64,000 bases of DNA. Source: Herbidospora solisilvae (GTDB taxonomy: Bacteria > Actinomycetota > Actinomycetes > Streptosporangiales > Streptosporangiaceae). The DNA lies in assembly GCF_009901565.1 (NCBI RefSeq), contig NZ_WXEW01000004.1, positions 62,001 through 126,000 of the forward strand, read 5' to 3'. Under the pieces are notes generated by a model. It did no database searches, was not told the DNA's origin, and was given only the letters and a program-made list of their open reading frames with translations. A program made the position numbers and the translations under genes. Within the stretch, counting starts at the first letter, position 1. Every line of letters begins with the position of its first letter. Shown in pieces: positions 1 to 14,301 of this stretch.

Positions 1-82
1 TGTACTTGCTGTCGACCACGTCGAGCAGCGAGTCGATCGACGGGTTGGTGATGCCCTCGGCGTAGGCGGAGCTGGTGGTCAC
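1..82 (-). CDS. rpoZ: RNA polymerase omega subunit, N-terminal fragment
   Basis: Only the first 27 codons are in the window; the gene runs off the left edge. The GTG start at 82 opens a reading frame ending in the omega-typical stretch NPSIDSLLDVVDSKY, which matches the N terminus of actinobacterial omega (NPPID.LL...DSKY). Omega is the small RNA polymerase subunit that chaperones beta-prime assembly. It lies just downstream of gmk on the same strand, the order seen in Streptomyces and mycobacteria, which supports the assignment. The family and orientation are clear; nothing can be said about the missing C terminus. Confidence 0.88.
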   Translation of the reverse strand, partial: MTTSSAYAEGITNPSIDSLLDVVDSKY

Positions 83-94
83 AGTAGGGGTCCC

Positions 95-658
95 CTAGCT
101 AGTCGGATCGTCGGCCATCAAATCTATCAGCCGCCGACATACCTCTTGCACCGACGTGTTGACAAGGGTCAGGTCGAATTCTTTCTCGGCCGCCATCTCG
201 ACCCGCCCGGCTTCCAGGCGGCGGGCGATCACGTCGGGCGGTTCGGTGCCGCGCCCGCGCAGGCGGCGTTCGAGCTCTTCCCACGTCGGCGGGGCGAGGA
301 AGACGAGCAGGGCCTCGGGCATGCTGGCCCGGACCTGGCGCGCGCCCTGGAGGTCGATCTCGAGCAGGGTGGGTTCACCCTTGGCGAGGCGTTCCTCGAC
401 GGCGACGCGGGGGGTGCCGTAGCGGTTGCCGGCGAACTCGGCCCACTCCAGCAGGTCTCCGTCGGCGATGAGCCGGTCGAACTCGGCGTCGTCGGCGAAG
501 AAGTATTCGACCCCGTGGGTCTCCCCGGGGCGGGGTTTCCGGGTGGTCACCGAGACCGACAGCCACACCTCTGGGTGTGCCCGCCGGAGCTCGGCGACGA
601 CCGTGGACTTGCCGACGCCGGACGGCCCGGACAGGACCGTCAGGCGTGTCAGAGGCAT
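95..658 (-). CDS. gmk: Guanylate kinase
   Basis: Phosphorylates GMP to GDP with ATP in the cytoplasm, in purine nucleotide synthesis and salvage. The P-loop GPSGVGKS is at residues 11–18, followed by the GMP-binding stretch TTRKPRPGE and the lid-region motif NRYGTPR. I chose the ATG at 658, giving 187 aa, close to the usual 190–207. The open frame continues upstream to a TTG at 742 (215 aa), and a short N-terminal extension is possible because Streptomyces homologues carry one. It sits between mihF and rpoZ, the conserved actinobacterial order. The function is secure; the start is less so. Confidence 0.93.
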   Translation of the reverse strand: MPLTRLTVLSGPSGVGKSTVVAELRRAHPEVWLSVSVTTRKPRPGETHGVEYFFADDAEFDRLIADGDLLEWAEFAGNRYGTPRVAVEERLAKGEPTLLEIDLQGARQVRASMPEALLVFLAPPTWEELERRLRGRGTEPPDVIARRLEAGRVEMAAEKEFDLTLVNTSVQEVCRRLIDLMADDPTS

Positions 659-806
659 GGAGCCACCGTATCGCGCCCCGTCCCCTCCGGTTTCCTCGGC
701 CTCGTGAGCCGTGCCGCCGTCGGACCAGGACGTCGTGGTCAACTCAATGCCCCTCTGGTGTCACGCGATCCCCGGCCATCCCGAGGGATGGCCGAAAGCG
801 TACGCC

Positions 807-1130
807 TCAGCTTTCCGCGCCACCGAATTCGCGCTCCAGAGAAGCACGCTGGTTGGCGCCAAGTCCGCGCACGCGGCGGGATTCGGCGATACCAAGACGT
901 TCCATCAGCTGCTTGGCGCGGACCTTGCCCACGCCAGGGAGCGACTCAAGCAGAGCCGAGACCTTCATCTTGCCGATGACGTCGTCGGTCTGCCCATCCT
1001 TGAGCACCTCGGCAAGAGACACCGCGCCATGCTTGAGGCGGTTCTTGACCTCAGCACGCTCCTTGCGGGCCTTCGCAGCCTTCTCAAGTGCTGCGGCGCG
1101 CTGCTCGGGGGTCAGGGGAGGAAGAGCCAC
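807..1130 (-). CDS. mihF: Actinobacterial integration host factor (mIHF/sIHF)
   Basis: A 107-residue basic nucleoid-associated protein of the mycobacterial/streptomycete IHF family, which is unrelated in fold to E. coli IHF. It binds DNA, stimulates phage integration in mycobacteria and affects supercoiling and development in Streptomyces. The N-terminal half is a charged helix rich in Lys, Arg and Glu. The C-terminal half contains a helix–two-turn–helix-like segment around LPGVGKVRAKQLMERLGI (about residues 65–82). The GTG start has an AGGTGA ribosome site seven bases upstream. It is flanked by pyrF and gmk, exactly as around bldD in Streptomyces. Confidence 0.95.
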   Translation of the reverse strand: MALPPLTPEQRAAALEKAAKARKERAEVKNRLKHGAVSLAEVLKDGQTDDVIGKMKVSALLESLPGVGKVRAKQLMERLGIAESRRVRGLGANQRASLEREFGGAES

Positions 1131-1291
1131 GCCGGGTCACCTCGAATTTCTGTCGATGTACTCGGACGAGAGGGGAAATTAGCTGGTCCTTGCCCCTTCC
1201 GGCAACGTCAAGACCTGTTTCTAGCAAAGAAATCCAAATAAACTACGCGCAGTAATCACAATTTAACTGTCCGTCGACGAAAACGGCCTCA

Positions 1292-1996
1292 TCAGGGGCG
1301 GGACAGTGATGTGCGCCTCAGTGCCGCGGCGATGGCCGCGGCGCTCGCTCCGGGGTCGGCCGAGCCGGTGATCGGGCGCCCGATCACGAGGAGGTCGGCG
1401 CCGTCGGCAAGCGCTCTCTCGGGGGTCGCGACGCGCGCCTGGTCCTGTGAGGCGGCGCCCGCCGGGCGCACCCCGGGGGTGATGAGGGTGATGCCCTCCC
1501 CCACCTCGGCCCGGACGGCCGCGACCTCCATGGGCGAGCACACGAGCGCCTGGGCCCCCGCGCCCACGGCGAGGGCGGCGAGGCGGCGTACGGCGTCCTG
1601 AGGCGGCCCCTGGAGGCCGATGGCGGCCAGGTCGGCCTCCGACAGCGAGGTGAGCACCGTGACGGCCGCGATGCGCGTCTGGGGGGCCGACTCGACGGCC
1701 GCGCGGATCATGGCCGCCCCGCCGCCCGCGTGGACGGTCAGGAAGGCGGGCTTGAGCCGGGCGACGGCCTTGGTGGCGCCGGCCACGGTGTTGGGGATGT
1801 CGTGGAGCTTCAGGTCGAGGAAGACCTGCACGCCGCTGGCCCCCCGGACGGAGGCGATCACGTCGGGCCCGTAGCGGAGATAGAGCTCCAGGCCGACCTT
1901 GACGGTCGAGACGTGGGGGGTCACCAGGCTCGCCCAGCGGGCCGCGGTCTCCAGGTCGGGCGCGTCCAGGGCGACGGCGATGGGTGCGGGCGTCAC
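1292..1996 (-). CDS. pyrF: Orotidine-5'-phosphate decarboxylase
   Basis: Last step of UMP synthesis: decarboxylates OMP. The 234-aa protein is a TIM barrel with the catalytic segment [10 protein letters not shown] at residues 61–70 (Lys63 acts with the neighbouring aspartates) and a C-terminal phosphate-binding segment around TPGVRP. The ATG overlaps the pyrD stop by four bases, implying translational coupling. It is the last pyr gene of the operon; mihF follows after 161 bp. Length and motifs match the short class of bacterial OMP decarboxylases rather than the longer mycobacterial type. Confidence 0.95.
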   Translation of the reverse strand: MTPAPIAVALDAPDLETAARWASLVTPHVSTVKVGLELYLRYGPDVIASVRGASGVQVFLDLKLHDIPNTVAGATKAVARLKPAFLTVHAGGGAAMIRAAVESAPQTRIAAVTVLTSLSEADLAAIGLQGPPQDAVRRLAALAVGAGAQALVCSPMEVAAVRAEVGEGITLITPGVRPAGAASQDQARVATPERALADGADLLVIGRPITGSADPGASAAAIAAALRRTSLSRP

Positions 1997-2952
1997 GGCA
2001 AACTCTCCTCACGGTCGGTGCGGTGGGACGGGCGGTGGGCCAGCCCCACCGCGTCGGCGAGCCGGTCGAACCCGCGCTCCTGGAGGAGTTCCTCCAGCTC
2101 TCTGAGCACGCGGTGGCCGGCGTACGGGTCGTGGAACAGGACCGTACCCACCGCGACCGCGCAGGCTCCGGCCAGGACCAGCTCAAGGGCGTCGCGGCCG
2201 CTCGTGACGCCCCCCATGCCGATGACGGGGGTGCCGGGCAGGGCGGCGTGCACCTGCCAGACGCACTTGACGGCCAGCGGCCGGATCGCGGGGCCGGACA
2301 ACCCGCCGGTGCCGGCGGCCAGGGCCGGGCGCATGCGGTCGACGTCGATGGCCATGCCGACCGGGTTGTTGATCATCGAGAGGGCCTCGGCGCCGCCGTC
2401 GACGCACGCCTTGGCGATGGCCACCACGTCGGCCACGTCGGGCTGGAGCTTGGCGATCACGGGCAGGTCGTAGCGGGCGGCGGTGCGGACCGCCGAGACG
2501 ACCTCGCCGGCCGCCGAGGGGTCGCGGGCGAAGACGCGGCCCCGGTCCTCGACGTTGGGGCACGACAGGTTGACCTCCAGCGCGGTCACGCCGGGGGCGT
2601 CGGTGAGCCTGCGGGCCAGCGCGGAGAACTCCGCGACGCTGCCGCCGCCGATCGACACGACGGTCCGGGCGCCGCGCTCGGCCAGCCAGGGCAGCTCGCG
2701 GGCCAGGAAGACGTCGACCCCCGGCCCCTGGAGCCCGACGGCGTTGAGAAGCCCTGAGGGCGTCTCGGCCATGCGGGGGGTGGGACGGCCCGCCCGGGGC
2801 GCCATCGTGATCGTACGGGTCGTCAGGGCCCCCAGACGGGTCACGTCGGCGAAGGGGGCCAGCTCGCGGCCGGTCCCGGCGCAGCCGGAGGCGGTCAGGA
2901 TGGGGTTGGGCAGCTCGACGTGCGCCAGGTAGGTGCGCATGTCAGCGGGCAC
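1993..2952 (-). CDS. pyrD: Dihydroorotate dehydrogenase, class 1B catalytic subunit
   Basis: Oxidises dihydroorotate to orotate using FMN. The 319-aa protein carries NLSCPNV at residues 128–134 with Cys131 as catalytic base; class 1 enzymes use Cys, whereas the membrane-bound class 2 enzymes use Ser. Together with pyrK immediately upstream this marks an NAD-linked class 1B heterotetramer, PyrD2PyrK2, in the cytosol. The GTG at 2952 was chosen because GGGAGG lies five bases upstream; the ATG at 2940 is 17 bases from that site. The start overlaps pyrK by 11 bases. Class 1B is notable because well-studied actinobacteria such as Mycobacterium use class 2. Confidence 0.93.
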   Translation of the reverse strand: MPADMRTYLAHVELPNPILTASGCAGTGRELAPFADVTRLGALTTRTITMAPRAGRPTPRMAETPSGLLNAVGLQGPGVDVFLARELPWLAERGARTVVSIGGGSVAEFSALARRLTDAPGVTALEVNLSCPNVEDRGRVFARDPSAAGEVVSAVRTAARYDLPVIAKLQPDVADVVAIAKACVDGGAEALSMINNPVGMAIDVDRMRPALAAGTGGLSGPAIRPLAVKCVWQVHAALPGTPVIGMGGVTSGRDALELVLAGACAVAVGTVLFHDPYAGHRVLRELEELLQERGFDRLADAVGLAHRPSHRTDREESLP

Positions 2953-3802
2953 GGTCGCCTCCCGGCGCCCCGTGGGCGTCGAAGGGGATCGTGCCGACGT
3001 CGTCGAACCGCACCCGCTCGCCGCGGAAGACCGGCCCGTCGACGCACGCCCTGGTCATGCGGGTCACGCCGTCGTCGCCGATCACGGGAACGGTACAGGT
3101 CATGCAGAGCCCGATCCCGCACGCCATCAGCTCCTCGACGCTCACCTGGACGGGGATGTCGAACTCGGCGCACACGGCGGTCACGCCGCTGAGCGTGGAC
3201 ATCGGCCCGCACGCGTAGACGACGTCGGCGTGCGTGTCGGCGATCACTCCGGGCAGCACGTCGACCACCGACCCGCGTACGCCCAGGGAGCCGTCGCGGG
3301 TGGTGAGAGTCGCCGTCTCGGCCATGCGGCGGGCGCGCAGGGCCCCGAAGACGCGGTCGGAGGAGGCGGCCCCCAGCACGAAGTCGACCCGGCAGTTGCG
3401 CTGCTGCAGCGCGTCGGCCAGGGCGAACAGCGCGGCGGCGCCGTACTCCGAGCCGACCAGCAGGCAGGTGGCCGGGTCGCGCGGCAGCGGGAAGGGCCGC
3501 CCGAGCGGGCCGATGAGGTCGAGCGGGTCGCGGGCCCGCCGGTCGGCCAGCCAGGCGGTGCCCGCGCCGCGCACGGTGAAGACCAGCTCGACGGTGCCGC
3601 CGTAGTCGGGCTTCACGTCATGGACGGCGAAGGCCCGGCGGGTGAGGGTGGAGGTGCGCGGTCCGCCCACGGCGACGGTGACGAAGTGGCCGGGCCGGAA
3701 CCGGTCGGCGATGCCCGGCGCGACGACGGTCAGCGCGTGGTAGGCGTCGACCCGGCGCATGGTCAGCACCGTCCCCGTCACCTGCACCGGGCTCCCGGCC
3801 AC
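2942..3802 (-). CDS. pyrK: Dihydroorotate dehydrogenase electron-transfer subunit
   Basis: Ferredoxin-reductase-like partner of PyrD that passes electrons from FMN through a [2Fe-2S] centre and FAD to NAD+. The 286-aa protein has an N-terminal FAD-binding barrel (with RRAFAVHD near residues 55–62), a central nucleotide-binding region, and four cluster cysteines at about residues 228, 233, 236 and 253 (pattern CxxxxCxxC...C). The GTG start has AAGGGAG six bases upstream. It lies between carB and pyrD in the operon. Its presence is the main evidence that the neighbouring pyrD product is NAD-linked class 1B. Confidence 0.92.
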   Translation of the reverse strand: MAGSPVQVTGTVLTMRRVDAYHALTVVAPGIADRFRPGHFVTVAVGGPRTSTLTRRAFAVHDVKPDYGGTVELVFTVRGAGTAWLADRRARDPLDLIGPLGRPFPLPRDPATCLLVGSEYGAAALFALADALQQRNCRVDFVLGAASSDRVFGALRARRMAETATLTTRDGSLGVRGSVVDVLPGVIADTHADVVYACGPMSTLSGVTAVCAEFDIPVQVSVEELMACGIGLCMTCTVPVIGDDGVTRMTRACVDGPVFRGERVRFDDVGTIPFDAHGAPGGDRAR

Positions 3803-3816
3803 GTCGTACTCCCTTG

Positions 3817-7087
<3,271 letters not shown>

Positions 7088-7095
<8 letters not shown>

Positions 7096-8191
7096 CCATG
7101 ACCTCACAGAACTCGTCGAACAGGTAGGCCGCGTCGTGGGGTCCGGCGGCCGCCTCGGGGTGGTACTGCACGCTGAACACCGGCCGGTCGAGCAGGCGCA
7201 GGCCCTCGACACAGTCGTCGTTCAGGTTGACGTGGCTGACTTCGGCCCGCCCGTAGGGGGTGTCGAAGGGGCCGTCGAGCGGGGCGTCGACGGCGAAGCC
7301 GTGGTTGTGGGCGCTGATCTCGACCTTGCCGGTCCGCCGGTCCTGGACGGGCTGGTTGACGCCGCGGTGGCCGTAGCGGAGCTTGTAGGTCCCGAGCCCC
7401 AGCGCGCGGCCGAGGATCTGGTTGCCGAAGCAGATGCCGAAGAACGGCTTCCCGGCGTCGAGCACGCCCCGCAGCACGGCGACGGCGTGGTCGGCGGCCC
7501 CGGGGTCGCCGGGCCCGTTGGAGAAGAACACCCCGTCGGGGTCGAGGGCGAGGATCTCCTCGGCCGTCACCGTGGCCGGGAGCACGTGCACCTCGCAGCC
7601 GCGCTCGGCCATGCGGTGGGGCGTCATGCCCTTGATGCCGAGGTCGACGGCGGCGACGGTGAACCGCTTCTCGCCGATCGCCGGGACCACGTAGGCCTCG
7701 GTCGTCGCGACCTCGGCCGCGAGGTCGGCTCCGGTCATCTCGGGGCTGCGCCGCACCTTCTCGACCAGGTCCGGTACGGGGGGCAGCGCGTCGCCCGAGA
7801 AGATGCCGGCCCGCATGGCGCCCCGCTCGCGCAGGTGGCGGGTGAGGGCGCGGGTGCCGCGCATGGCGATCCCGACCACGCCCTGCTCGCGCAGGTAGTC
7901 GTCGAGCGACCGGTTGGCGCGCCAGTTGGAGTGGACGCGGGCGGGTTCGCGGACGACGTACCCGGCGACCCAGACGCGGCCCGACTCGGGGTCTTCGTCG
8001 TTGACGCCGGTGTTGCCGATGTGCGGCGCGGTCATCGCGACGATCTGACGGTGGTAGGAGGGGTCGGTGAGGGTCTCCTGGTAACCGGTCATGCCGGTGT
8101 TGAAGACCATCTCCCCGAACGTCTCCCCGACGGCGCCGTAGGGAACGCCTTCGAAGACGCGTCCGTCCTCAAGTACCAAGATCGCGGTCAT
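7088..8191 (-). CDS. carA: Carbamoyl-phosphate synthase small subunit (glutaminase)
   Basis: Class I glutamine amidotransferase that hydrolyses glutamine and channels ammonia to CarB. The 367-aa protein has the CPSase small-chain N domain, then a triad glutaminase domain with FGICFGNQ (Cys254 as nucleophile) and the C-terminal His/Glu pair in [11 protein letters not shown]. The ATG overlaps the pyrC stop (ATGA) and its own stop overlaps carB, so pyrC, carA and carB are probably translationally coupled. Confidence 0.96.
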
Positions 8192-9473
8192 ACGAGTTTC
8201 CCATCAAGAACGGTAGGGCGGCCCCGCAGGATGGTCGCGACGACGCGGCCGGGCAGGGTGAGGCCCTCATAGGGCGTGTTGCGGCTGCGGGACACCATCG
8301 CCGTCGGGTCGACCGGGGTGCGGACCGCCGGGTCGTACAGGGTGATGTTCGCGGGCGCGCCCACCTCGAGCGGCAGGCCCTGGCCCGAGAGGCGGCCGAT
8401 GCGCGCGGGGCGGACCGACATGCGGTCGGCGACGCCGGCCCAGTCGAGCAGGCCGGTCTCGACCATGGCCTCCTGGACGACGCTGAGCGCCGTCTCCAGG
8501 CCGATCATGCCCATGGCCGCCGCGGCCCACTCGGTCTCCTTGTCCTCCACCGGGTGGGGCGCGTGGTCGGTCGCGACGCAGTCGATCGTGCCGTCGGCGA
8601 GGGCCTCGCGCAGGGCGGTCACGTCCTCCTGCGTGCGCAGCGGCGGGTTGACCTTGTAGATCGGGTTGTACGGCCCGACCGGCGACGCCTCGGCGCACGA
8701 GTCGGTCAGCAGCAGGTGGTGGGGGGTGACCTCGGCGGTCACGTTCCAGCCCTTGGACTTGGCCCACCGGATGATCTCGACCGAACCCGCGGTCGACACG
8801 TGGCAGACGTGCAGCCGCGACCCGACGTGGGCGGCCAGCAGGCAGTCACGCGCGATGATCGCCTCCTCGGCGACCGCCGGCCATCCGGTGAGCCCGAGCC
8901 GCCCCGAGACCTCGCCCTCGTTGAGCTGCGCGCCCTCGGTCAGGCGCGGCTCCTGGGCGTGCTGGGCCACCACCCCGTCGAAGGCCTTCACGTATTCCAG
9001 CGCCCGGCGCATCAGCACGGCGTCGCTGACGCACTTGCCGTCGTCGGAGAACACCCGCACGCGGGCCTGGGAGTCGGCCATCGCGCCGAGCTCGGCCAGG
9101 TGCTTGCCCTCCAGGCCGCTGGTCACCGCCCCGACGGGGTGGACGTCGCAGTGGCCGGCCTCCTGGCCGCGCCGCCAGACCTGCTCGACCACGCCGGCCG
9201 TGTCGGCGACGGGCGAGGTGTTGGCCATCGCGTGGACGGCGGTGAAGCCGCCCATGGCGGCGGCGCGGGTGCCGGTCTCGACGGTCTCGGCGTCTTCGCG
9301 GCCGGGCTCGCGCAGGTGGGTGTGGAGGTCGACGAGGCCCGGCAGGGCGATGAGCCCGTCGGCCTCGATGACGGTGTCGCCGCCGAGCCCGGCGCCGATC
9401 TCGGAGATCAGCCCGTTCGCGATGAGGATGTCGCGCGGCTCGCCGCCCAGGATGCGGGCGTTCCTGATCACGA

Positions 9474-9477
<4 letters not shown>
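8188..9477 (-). CDS. pyrC: Dihydroorotase
   Basis: Cyclises carbamoyl aspartate to dihydroorotate. The 429-aa amidohydrolase has the metal-binding HxH in [13 protein letters not shown] (His52 and His54), later metal histidines, and the C-terminal CVATDHAPH aspartate/histidine motif of class I dihydroorotases. The start is the GTG at 9477, which overlaps the pyrB stop as GTGA. The open frame upstream of it is only out-of-frame pyrB sequence. Unlike the S. coelicolor order as I recall it, no extra membrane-protein gene lies between pyrC and carA. Confidence 0.94.
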
Positions 9478-10984
<1,507 letters not shown>

Positions 10985-11160
10985 TTAAAAGGGTGTCTGG
11001 CCACCGAAACCCTACCAGGCCCCCTACCACTGCCAGCGGGGACGGGTCCCATGGCAGGTAGGAGGCCGACCGGCACGGAGCGCCCGAAATCCGAAGGATG
11101 CTCGGTTCTCGCCGAGAGCACGGTTTCGCCATCTTTTCCCAATCGACTTGACCTTTGACT

Positions 11161-11238
11161 GTGACGGCTTTACCGTCACTGTCCGTAACCACAACTCTCG
11201 ACCTTCCTGGGTAAAACCCGACGCAACGGTCACCGTTG
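11161..11238. promoter_or_regulatory. Palindromes in the bldD/pyrR divergent promoter region, including a BldD-like box
   Basis: Three symmetric elements lie upstream of bldD. GTGACGG-CTTTA-CCGTCAC is at 11161–11179. TCAC-TGTCC-GTAA at 11176–11188 matches the outer half-sites of the BldD box TNAC-N5-GTNA, though its centre deviates from the consensus. CAACGG-TCA-CCGTTG is at 11224–11238. BldD autoregulates in Streptomyces, so autoregulation here is a reasonable inference, but no binding is shown. I see no other gene in this gap. Confidence 0.45.
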
Positions 11239-11335
11239 GTACCTGCCCCCAGGTGCCGCACCCGGTGAACCGGGCATACGGGACGTGGGCACACAATCAA
11301 GTAAGAACAGACATAGAAAGCCGGGGGCCCAAACG

Positions 11336-11830
11336 ATGCCGTCTGACTACGCCAAGTCGCTTGGCGCGCGGCTGCGCGCGATCCGAACACAGCAGGGGTT
11401 GTCGCTGCACGGGGTGGAGGAGAAGTCCCGCGGTCGCTGGAAGGCCGTCGTGGTGGGCTCCTACGAGCGTGGCGACCGTGCGGTGACCGTGCAGAAGCTC
11501 GCCGAACTGGCCGATTTCTACGGGGTGCCGGTGTCCGAGCTGCTTCCCGGGGGCACCGCGCCCTCCCCGCTGCTGCCCACGCCGAAGCTCGTGATCGACC
11601 TTGAGCGTCTTGGCCAGTTGCCGAAGGACAAGGCCGGCCCGCTTGCCCGCTACGCGCAGACGATCCAGTCGCAGCGTGGCGACTACAACGGCAAGGTGCT
11701 GAGCATCCGCCAGGAGGACCTGCGCTCCCTGGCCGTCATCTACGACCGGTCCCCGGCCGAGCTGACGGAGGAGTTCATCGCCTGGGGCGTGCTCGACGCC
11801 GAGGCCCGCCGCGCCGTCGAGTCGTTCTGA
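11336..11830 (+). CDS. bldD: BldD developmental master regulator (c-di-GMP-binding repressor)
   Basis: XRE-family repressor that, with tetrameric c-di-GMP, holds back sporulation genes during vegetative growth. The 164-aa protein has an N-terminal helix-turn-helix (about 8–70, with the highly conserved GLSLHGVEEKS and KAVVVGSYERGDRAVTVQ). Its C-terminal ligand domain carries RGD at 114–116 and RQED at 125–128, the RxD-x8-RxxD c-di-GMP signature at the same residue numbers as the S. coelicolor protein. The ATG at 11336 is preferred over an in-frame upstream start at 11285 because homology begins here. Divergent from pyrR, as in Streptomyces. Confidence 0.97.
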   Translation: MPSDYAKSLGARLRAIRTQQGLSLHGVEEKSRGRWKAVVVGSYERGDRAVTVQKLAELADFYGVPVSELLPGGTAPSPLLPTPKLVIDLERLGQLPKDKAGPLARYAQTIQSQRGDYNGKVLSIRQEDLRSLAVIYDRSPAELTEEFIAWGVLDAEARRAVESF

Positions 11831-11834
11831 CCCA

Positions 11835-11867
11835 GCGATCACCCCTTCCGCGTGCCGGGGTGATCGC
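11835..11867 (+). terminator. bldD terminator
   Basis: Starts four bases after the bldD stop: an 11-bp perfect stem GCGATCACCCC / GGGGTGATCGC with an 11-base loop, and further pairing (CCAGC/GCTGG) outside it. There is no U-tract apart from a short TTTC, which is usual for actinobacterial terminators. Confidence 0.75.
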
Positions 11868-11933
11868 GCTGGCCATTTCGGACAAACAACGCTAAAACTT
11901 CCTTCACGGTTTCCCCAAGTGGAGGAAGATCAC

Positions 11934-12158
11934 ATGAGGCTGTCCCGGGCCGAGCGGCGTGCTCTCGACGAGATCGCGCGGCACTTCCGCCGGAGCGACC
12001 CCCAGCTCGCCCAGGACCTCGCCGAACACGGCAACGGCGCCCCCGCGGAGCGGGAGGTCCCCATCCTCCCCGCCTTCATGACCGGCCGTCCCGCCATGGC
12101 CGTGGCCGGAATCGTGCTGATTACCGCGTTTTTGATGCCCCTTATGGCGATCAACTAG
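11934..12158 (+). CDS. DUF3040 small membrane protein
   Basis: A 74-aa protein. The N-terminal segment LSRAERRALDEIARHF is the DUF3040 signature common in actinobacteria, followed by a charged linker and one hydrophobic segment (about residues 53–72) likely to span the membrane. GGAGGA eight bases before the ATG fixes the start, rejecting the in-frame GTG at 11919. No biochemical function is known for the family. It stands alone between bldD and arcA. Confidence 0.8.
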   Translation: MRLSRAERRALDEIARHFRRSDPQLAQDLAEHGNGAPAEREVPILPAFMTGRPAMAVAGIVLITAFLMPLMAIN

Positions 12159-12195
12159 CGTTTGACCAGATTTGGTGCCGGGCAGGTCGCCGAGC

Positions 12196-13419
12196 ATGAC
12201 GTTCACCGTCGCCTCCGAGGTCGGGCGCCTGCACCACGTGCTGCTGCACGCCCCCGACCTGGCGCTGAAGCGGCTCACCCCCACCAACATGGCCGATCTG
12301 CTCTTCGACGACGTGCTCTGGGTCGCGCGGGCCGTCGAGGAGCACGAGGAGTTCCAGCGGGTCCTGCGCGAGCGCGGCGTGCGGGTCACCCTGCTGCACG
12401 ACCTGCTGCGCGAGACCGCCGAGATCCCCGAGGCCCGCAAGCACATCCTCGACGGCAGCGTGGAGGAGCGGTTCTACGGCCCGATGGCGGCCGACGCGAT
12501 CCGCAACACCCTCGACTCCCTGTCGGCCGCCGACCTGGCCTCCCACCTGACCGGCGGGCTGACCAGACGCGAGGCCCTCGACCTCGGCTGCGACCCCAAG
12601 TCGCTGTTCTTCCACTCCCTCGACCTCGACGACTTCGTCCTGCCACCGCTGCCCAACCACCTCTACACGCGCGACACGTCGTGCTGGATCTACGACGGCG
12701 TCTCGGTCAACGCCATGCGCAAACGGGCCCGGCGCCGCGAGACGGTCAACATGGAGGCGGTCTACCGCTTCCACCCGATGTTCGCCGAGGAGCGGTTCGG
12801 GGTCTGGTATCCCGGCACGTCCATGGCGCCCGCCACGATCGAGGGCGGCGACGTCCTGGTGCTCGGGCGGGGGGCCGTGCTGGTCGGGATGAGCGAGCGC
12901 ACCCAGCCGCAGGCGATCGAGATGCTCGCCAAGAACCTGTTCGCGGCCGGTTCGGCCTCGGTGATCGTGGCCCTGCGGCTGCCGCAGGCCCGCGCATTCA
13001 TGCACCTCGACACGGTGATGACCAACGTGGACGTCGGGGTGTTCACCAAGTACGCAGGGCTGGGCATGCTGCCCTCGTACACCATCGAACCCGGCGACAC
13101 CGAGAAGGAGCTGAAGGTCACCGACCACGCGCCCGAGGACATGCACCGCGCCATCGCCCGCGCCATCGGCCTCGACGACATCCGGGTGCTGACCCCGACC
13201 CAGGACGTGCACGCCGCCGAACGCGAGCAGTGGGACGACGGCTGCAACGTGCTGGCCGTCGAACCCGGCGTGGTCATCGGCTACGAGCGCAACACGACCA
13301 CGAACAACTTCCTGCGCGCCAGCGGCATCGAGGTCGTCACGATCAGGGGCAGCGAACTCGGCCGCGGCCGGGGCGGCCCGCGCTGCATGAGCTGCCCGCT
13401 GCTGCGCGACGGGATCTGA
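12196..13419 (+). CDS. arcA: Arginine deiminase
   Basis: Hydrolyses arginine to citrulline and ammonia. The 407-aa protein shows the guanidino-modifying fold with [18 protein letters not shown] and the C-terminal catalytic cysteine in CMSCPL (Cys400). The ATG at 12196 was chosen because homology begins at [18 protein letters not shown]; a GTG at 12172 is possible. No arcB or arcC is linked, so the full ATP-yielding pathway is not encoded here. It is followed after six bases by a universal stress protein, probably one transcript, which suggests a role in energy or acid stress. Confidence 0.93.
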   Translation: MTFTVASEVGRLHHVLLHAPDLALKRLTPTNMADLLFDDVLWVARAVEEHEEFQRVLRERGVRVTLLHDLLRETAEIPEARKHILDGSVEERFYGPMAADAIRNTLDSLSAADLASHLTGGLTRREALDLGCDPKSLFFHSLDLDDFVLPPLPNHLYTRDTSCWIYDGVSVNAMRKRARRRETVNMEAVYRFHPMFAEERFGVWYPGTSMAPATIEGGDVLVLGRGAVLVGMSERTQPQAIEMLAKNLFAAGSASVIVALRLPQARAFMHLDTVMTNVDVGVFTKYAGLGMLPSYTIEPGDTEKELKVTDHAPEDMHRAIARAIGLDDIRVLTPTQDVHAAEREQWDDGCNVLAVEPGVVIGYERNTTTNNFLRASGIEVVTIRGSELGRGRGGPRCMSCPLLRDGI

Positions 13420-13425
13420 GCGGGC

Positions 13426-14301
13426 ATGAACATCGTCACCGGCTTCGTCCCCGACTCGGGGGGCCAGGACGCCCTGGCGCTGGCGGGTGTCTTCGCGCGC
13501 ACCCTCGGCGGCCATGTGAGGGTGGCGGTCGTGCGCCCGGCGGTGTGGGAGACGCCCGGCCCGGCGAAGGCCGACGCCGAGTGGCGGGCCTATCTGCTGT
13601 CACGGGAGTCGGCGGCCCTGAGCCTGGCCGAGAAGGCCGCGCGGGAGGCCGGCCTGGACGACGCCGAGGCGGTCTCCACCGTGCACCGCAGCGCGGGCCT
13701 GGGGCTCAACCGGCTGTCGGCGCAGGAGACCTGCGACCTGATCGTCATCGGCTCGGCCCCCCACGGCCCCGTCGGCCGGATCGCCGTCGGCAGCACCGCC
13801 GACCAGCTCCTGCACAGCAGCCACACCCCCGTGTGCCTCGCCCCGCAGGGCTACGCGGCCGATCCCCCGGCCGCCCTGGACCGCATCACGTTCGGCTACG
13901 ACAAGTCCCACGCCTGCGAGGACGCCCTGCTGCTGGCGATCAGGGCGGCCGGGACGCTGCAGCTCCCCCTCCGCCTGATCACCGTGCTGCCGATTGCCCC
14001 CCAGGTGCCCGAAGACGTCCTGGAGCAGGTCCGCGCCCGCTACGAACACGCCCTGCGCGCGGCGGTCCGCAGCCCCCGTCGCACCGCCGCCCTCCCCCGG
14101 GGCGTCACCACCGAGGTGCTGGCCGCCCCGGACGCCTCCGAGGCGCTGGCCGGGACCGACTGGACCCCGGGCGAGCTGCTGGTCTGCGGGTCGAGCTCGG
14201 CCGGCCCCCTGCGCCGCGTGTTCGTCGGCGACATGTCGCTGAAGGTCCTCCGGGCCGCTCCCTGCCCGGTGGTGGTCCTCCCCCGCGCGGCGGCCGGCTA
14301 G
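13426..14301 (+). CDS. Tandem universal stress protein (UspA family)
   Basis: A 291-aa protein with two Usp domains (about 1–142 and 150–288). The first domain has the nucleotide-binding pattern GSAPHGPVGRIAVGSTAD; the second ends with the related GSSSAGPLRRVFVGDMS and CPVVVLPR. Tandem Usp proteins bind ATP and are typical of hypoxia or dormancy regulons in actinobacteria. It lies six bases downstream of arcA, so the two are almost certainly co-transcribed. It converges with the next gene, sharing the four bases CTAG. Confidence 0.87.
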   Translation: MNIVTGFVPDSGGQDALALAGVFARTLGGHVRVAVVRPAVWETPGPAKADAEWRAYLLSRESAALSLAEKAAREAGLDDAEAVSTVHRSAGLGLNRLSAQETCDLIVIGSAPHGPVGRIAVGSTADQLLHSSHTPVCLAPQGYAADPPAALDRITFGYDKSHACEDALLLAIRAAGTLQLPLRLITVLPIAPQVPEDVLEQVRARYEHALRAAVRSPRRTAALPRGVTTEVLAAPDASEALAGTDWTPGELLVCGSSSAGPLRRVFVGDMSLKVLRAAPCPVVVLPRAAAG

